Source: Chloroflexota bacterium (GTDB lineage Bacteria > Chloroflexota > Chloroflexia > Chloroheliales > Chloroheliaceae). From it: a DNA stretch of 36,149 bases. Shown here piece by piece: positions 33,538 through 36,149 of this stretch (positions within the stretch are counted from its first letter, which is position 1; every line of letters starts with the position of its first letter). The translations under genes and the position numbers were made by a program. The stretch is taken from assembly GCA_902812345.1 (NCBI GenBank), contig CADDZM010000019.1, positions 1-36,149 of the forward strand. The letters run 5' to 3'. Under the pieces are notes generated by a model, which had not been told where the DNA came from, did no database searches, and worked only from the letters and a program-made list of their open reading frames with translations.

Positions 33538-33696
33538 CGTTCGCTATCCTTTCGCGGGCAAATTTAATCTTTATTTTCTGATTTTTAAGAGTGGCTTACA
33601 AAAGTGATAGCCAGAGTATAACAAATAAGGCCGCTTTAAGCGATTCAGGTTTAGCACTTTTTAGCATACTTTTTTTAAGTTGCTACCTTTTATTAA

Positions 33697-34787
33697 ATGG
33701 GTGGCCTTCCTGAGTTTCTGGCACTCGGTATTGTCTTTTTGTACGCCGGGATTGATAAACTGACCGACCCTGCCTTTTTCAACCCTGCCGCGCCCGGCTA
33801 TATTGGCAACCAGTTAGCCGAGTTTGCCACTATTTCACCCATCGGCGGGTTTCTAACGAGCGTGGCCGTGCCGAACCCGGCTCTTTTCGGCTGGTTGAGC
33901 GCCCTGGGCAAGGTTGCGATTGGCCTCGGTACCCTGGCCGGACTTTTTAGCCGGGCGGCCGCTCTTGGCGGCATGCTGTTGAGCCTCATGCTATGACTCA
34001 GCGCATCCTGGGCCACCGAACCCTTCTATCTCGGCTCCGACCTTCCCTACGCCATACTCTTTCTGGTCCTGGCGGTTGAGGGGCCGCACCCAAACTTGAG
34101 CCTGGATGGGCAAATCTCCCGCTGGCTGGTCCGCCGGAAATCTGCGGAAAATCCCCAGGCAGCCTCTTACCGGTTCAACGAGCAGGCGCAACCTGTGCCA
34201 ACCGTCACGAAAGGAGAAGCGGCGGTCCTGGCGAGGCGGCGGTTCCTGGCTGTGACCGGGGCAACCGTGGCTGCGGGGATGTAGCCTGGGGTAACGCCCT
34301 GGCAGGTCGTCCCTCTACCACGACAGCCAATTTAAACACGGGTCAGACTTCCAACCCGGGTACTCCAGTCCCGGGAGACAGCGCTACCCCGGCAGCCTCG
34401 GTCACGACTGCCGCTGCCGCCACGACTGCGGAGGCTTCGGGCCTAACCCGGGCGACCACCGCCGCTGCCGTGGAAGGGACGGTTTTAACTACCCTGCCCG
34501 CCCTGCCGCCCGGTACCGGCAAATCGTTCAACACCCCGGATACCAACCACCCTTTCCTGGTAATCCGGGGCAAGGGTAATACTGTCCACGCCTTTAGCGC
34601 CATCTGCACGCACCAGGGCTGTACCGTCGCCTTCAACCAGGCGGCTAACTCGATTATCTGCCCCTGCCACGGCGCGGAGTACAATCCTTTGACTGGGGCA
34701 GTCACCCAGGGACCGGCCCCAAAAGCCCTCGCTACTATTAAAGTAACAGTAGACGCAAGCGGAAACGTAATTTACACCACCCGGTAG
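33697..34787 (+). pseudogene. DoxX-Tat-Rieske fusion gene, broken by a TGA and a frameshift
   Basis: One gene in three pieces. 33697-33993: DoxX/DoxD membrane domain (ALGIVFLYAGIDKLTDPAFF, ATISPIGGFLTSVAVPNPAL, GLATL-like helix). An in-frame TGA at 33994-33996 interrupts it. The same frame then continues SASWATEPFYLGSDLPYAIL FLVLAVEGPHPNLSLDGQIS to a Tat motif ARRRFLAVTGATVAAGM and TAG (34282-34284). Shifting one base at that TAG gives AWGNALAGR, a Thr/Ala-rich linker, and the Rieske domain with both cluster motifs: CTHQGC and CPCHG (near 34609-34670), ending at 34787. Thus two lesions separate the membrane anchor, the Tat signal and the iron-sulfur domain. From 34470 alone a leaderless Rieske fragment of 105 residues could be read, but it would not be exported. 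DoxX-Rieske fusions probably serve an electron-transfer or quinone-linked role. Confidence 0.85.
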
Positions 34788-34797
34788 GACAGCCCTG

Positions 34798-34843
34798 AAA
34801 AAGCCACCCCTCTATTTTGACAAGGGTGGCTTTTTCTTTTTTT
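34798..34843 (+). terminator. Terminator after the Rieske region
   Basis: AAAAAGCCACCC pairs with GGGTGGCTTTTT (12 bp, perfect) around a 14-nt loop, with a further T-rich run to 34843; a complete intrinsic terminator. Confidence 0.9.
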
Positions 34844-34935
34844 ATATTTAGCTTTCCTTGCATTTTATAGCAAGAAGGGTATGGCGTAATTCTACTTTCT
34901 AGCGGTACTTAGTATAAGTAAGGTTGGAATTAGAC

Positions 34936-35463
34936 TTACTGCAACCAGCCCCGCAATTTAAGGTTATCGGTGCCGAGCAAGGTTAGCTGGATTTTGTACG
35001 GCTCCGGCGCTTCAGGGTGATACTCGAAACGGGCCCGCTCAAAGTATTGCACCAGGTAACGTTTGCCATCGTTTGGATTAAGCTCCTCGAACGGCTCGGT
35101 CCAGGAAAACCCGAGAAGCGACAACCCGCCGTTTTTCTGCCAGAAGGTCAGGAAAGGCCCGCTTAAAGTATGCCCTGTCTCCGCGAAGTACCTTGGCGCG
35201 CCCGGGTTGGCGGCGGATTGCACTACCGGCGGCTTTGCAACGCTTTCGACCGGCAAATCGGGCCCGGCCAGTTTCTGGTAGGCATAATACCCCGCTTTGT
35301 AGCGGGTGGGCAGGCCCGAAGAAGCATAATTGGCCGGGCTGCCGGCTCTAACCGCACCAGCCCATAAGGCTCGATATTGCCAGTTTTTGCGTCATAAAAA
35401 TTTTCGTATTTTAACCAGAAGATAGCCGCGATGTCGTTCAGGTGGGTGAAGGTAAGGCTGTGC
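34936..35463 (-). pseudogene. Remnant of a secreted protein with GHTLSGPFLxFWQKNGG repeat
   Basis: The readable C-terminus (35340 to 34936) gives SPANYASSGLPTRYKAGYYA YQKLAGPDLPVESV, then RYFAETGHTLSGPFLTFWQK NGGLSLLGFSWTEPFEE, and LVQYFERARFEYHPEAPEPY KIQLTLLG. This repeat type is common in exported Chloroflexota proteins. In another frame just upstream (35463 to about 35350) lies LTFTHLNDIAAIFWLKYENF YDAKTGNIEPYGLVR. It opens right after a TAG and has no start codon. The two frames are evidently one broken gene (frameshift near 35350). The N-terminus and signal peptide are missing. Confidence 0.7.
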
Positions 35464-35478
35464 GGCTAAAAGGAATGA

Positions 35479-35718
35479 TTAGACCGCGAACTCCTTTTTC
35501 TCCTGGCCTTCCATCCAGGCCGGGGCCGGGTTCGAGGAAACCCAGTAAACTTCGACCTGTTCGCCGGTCCAGGTCAGCTTTGCATTCAAAAAGTTCTGAT
35601 GGCCGCCAACATCCCCGTTTTGTTCGCCTACGGGCACCCCGATTTCAGGATGCTCTTTGTACAACCGCAAGAACGCAAACCCTACGTTATGCCCGTTGAT
35701 ATTTTCAACATCGGCCAT
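35479..35718 (-). CDS. Small hypothetical protein, possibly a repeat fragment
   Basis: 79 residues, ATG at 35718 preceded by GAAAGGAAGG. It includes NINGHNVGFAFLRLYKEHPE IGVP, LNAKLTWTGEQVEVYWVSSN and PAPAWMEGQEKKEFAV at the end. 'GHNVGFAFLRLYKEHPEIG.P' is close in pattern to one unit of the GHT.sGpFL.fWqk.GGL.lfG.p repeat carried by the remnant downstream, so it may be the N-terminal end of the same decayed gene or a free-standing single-unit protein. No signal peptide. Not firmly assigned. Confidence 0.5.
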   Translation of the reverse strand: MADVENINGHNVGFAFLRLYKEHPEIGVPVGEQNGDVGGHQNFLNAKLTWTGEQVEVYWVSSNPAPAWMEGQEKKEFAV

Positions 35719-36055
35719 GAGTGTTCCTTCCTTTCACTTATTAACTCGCTCTGAGCCGAAAATTTCGGCCCCTCAATAAACGCCAGACGCCGTATGAGAT
35801 CAGGTATTTTTGCGAAATACTACCGGAACGCCCTCATAATACTATGCCTGTGGTTTGTCGGGCAATACGCAAATTTTTGGGGCTTTGATTAAAAGAAACT
35901 TAAAAACCTAAAAAGACTCGTTTTGGAGCCTGGTTGTCCGTGAAGCGTGGATTTTCACCGGGCCTGATTTGTAGTATATTAACCAGGCTAAAAAGGAAAT
36001 TATTCTACCTGTTGCCTATTCATGTTTAACGTTCAACGATAATAAAAGGAGTTTG
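35719..36055. other. Spacer before the last gene
   Basis: No gene seen. A weak promoter-like pair (TTTTCA 35952-35957, TATATT 35975-35980, 17 bp) points towards the last gene. An ACGTT-type repeat follows it. Confidence 0.4.
36023..36039. repeat. ACGTT-type short repeat, copy D
   Basis: TGTTTAACGTTCAACGA, the reverse complement of part of the metK-leader tandem array at 4251-4290, again just upstream of a ribosome site (AAAAGGAG). Confidence 0.6.
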
Positions 36056-36149
36056 ATGTACGAGCAATATCTTGAGGTAGCCCGCAGCGCCGCCCGGGCC
36101 GCCGGTCAAATCCAACTGGACGGCCTGACCCGCCGCTTGCATATTGAAA
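36056..36149 (+). CDS. Inositol monophosphatase-like protein, N-terminus only
   Basis: ATG at 36056, AAAAGGAG 5 nt upstream, open to the window end (31 codons). It begins MYEQYLEVARSAARAAGQIQ and continues LDGLTRRLHIE. An N-terminal helix 'yl..A...A..AG.i......' followed by the beginning of a basic strand is typical of inositol-monophosphatase family proteins. The catalytic motifs lie outside the window, so the call rests on a short helix only. Confidence 0.5.
   Translation, partial: MYEQYLEVARSAARAAGQIQLDGLTRRLHIE

Noticed and set aside
33994-33996. Selenocysteine or programmed readthrough at the in-frame TGA of the DoxX-Rieske gene
   Set aside because: The site is in a membrane helix where relatives have ordinary hydrophobic residues, no hairpin resembling a SECIS follows, and a second independent frameshift occurs downstream; decay or sequence error is simpler.

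Overview
The window looks like a chromosomal segment of a Chloroflexota (Chloroflexi) bacterium. This rests on the gene mix: a very large GH13 protein, a DoxX/Tat/Rieske fusion, secreted proteins with the ETGH..FxxFWQKNGGL..LVQYFERARFEYHPE-type repeat, and moderately GC-rich genes in AT-rich spacers. No rRNA or other taxonomic marker is present, so the assignment is inference. Nothing like tRNA, rRNA or CRISPR was seen.

Layout. 1-180: 5' end of a transposase (minus). 297-5559: an activated-methyl-cycle cluster on the plus strand: promoter, SAM-I riboswitch, mtnA, a PfkB kinase (probably adenosine kinase), ahcY and metK. 5736-6732: a frameshifted secreted-protein remnant. 6835-8479: an ECF41 (SigJ-type) sigma factor with its usual NAD(P)-binding partner. 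8732-12627: a minus-strand lipid/CoA operon (truncated amidohydrolase, acyl-CoA dehydrogenase, thiolase, winged-helix protein). 12877-13128: a small hypothetical gene.

13158-19143 is the most unusual part. A transposase fragment is followed by a ~5.6 kb segment bounded by two inverted copies of an ~85-bp sequence. Inside lie a working-looking arsenic module (arsC, ACR3 pump, divergent arsR with readable promoters and operator), a small Cys protein, a CMD-family gene, a flavin reductase-like gene and feoA. Among them are decayed pieces: the 3' end of arsA, the 3' end of moeA, and a feoB with most of its middle deleted so that its G1 region is joined to its last membrane helix. It reads as an acquired island now eroding.

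19151-36149 is mixed. It holds a ROK kinase, a 1310-aa GH13 protein, an aldo/keto reductase remnant joined to what looks like the tail of threonine synthase, an amidohydrolase lacking a normal start codon, the frameshifted 3' end of a LacI regulator, an enolase-superfamily enzyme, a lipoprotein plus membrane-anchored protein pair, a 1438-aa RecB-nuclease/UPF1-like helicase fusion, a DoxX-Tat-Rieske gene with an in-frame TGA and a frameshift, remnants of a secreted protein, and the start of an inositol-monophosphatase-like gene.

How they work together: AhcY, the kinase and MetK recycle S-adenosylhomocysteine to SAM while MtnA serves methionine salvage, all downstream of a SAM sensor. ArsC reduces arsenate and the ACR3 pump exports arsenite under ArsR. 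FeoA is an orphan because its FeoB is destroyed. The overall theme of the accessory parts is gene decay by internal deletion and single-base slips: about ten distinct remnants in 36 kb.
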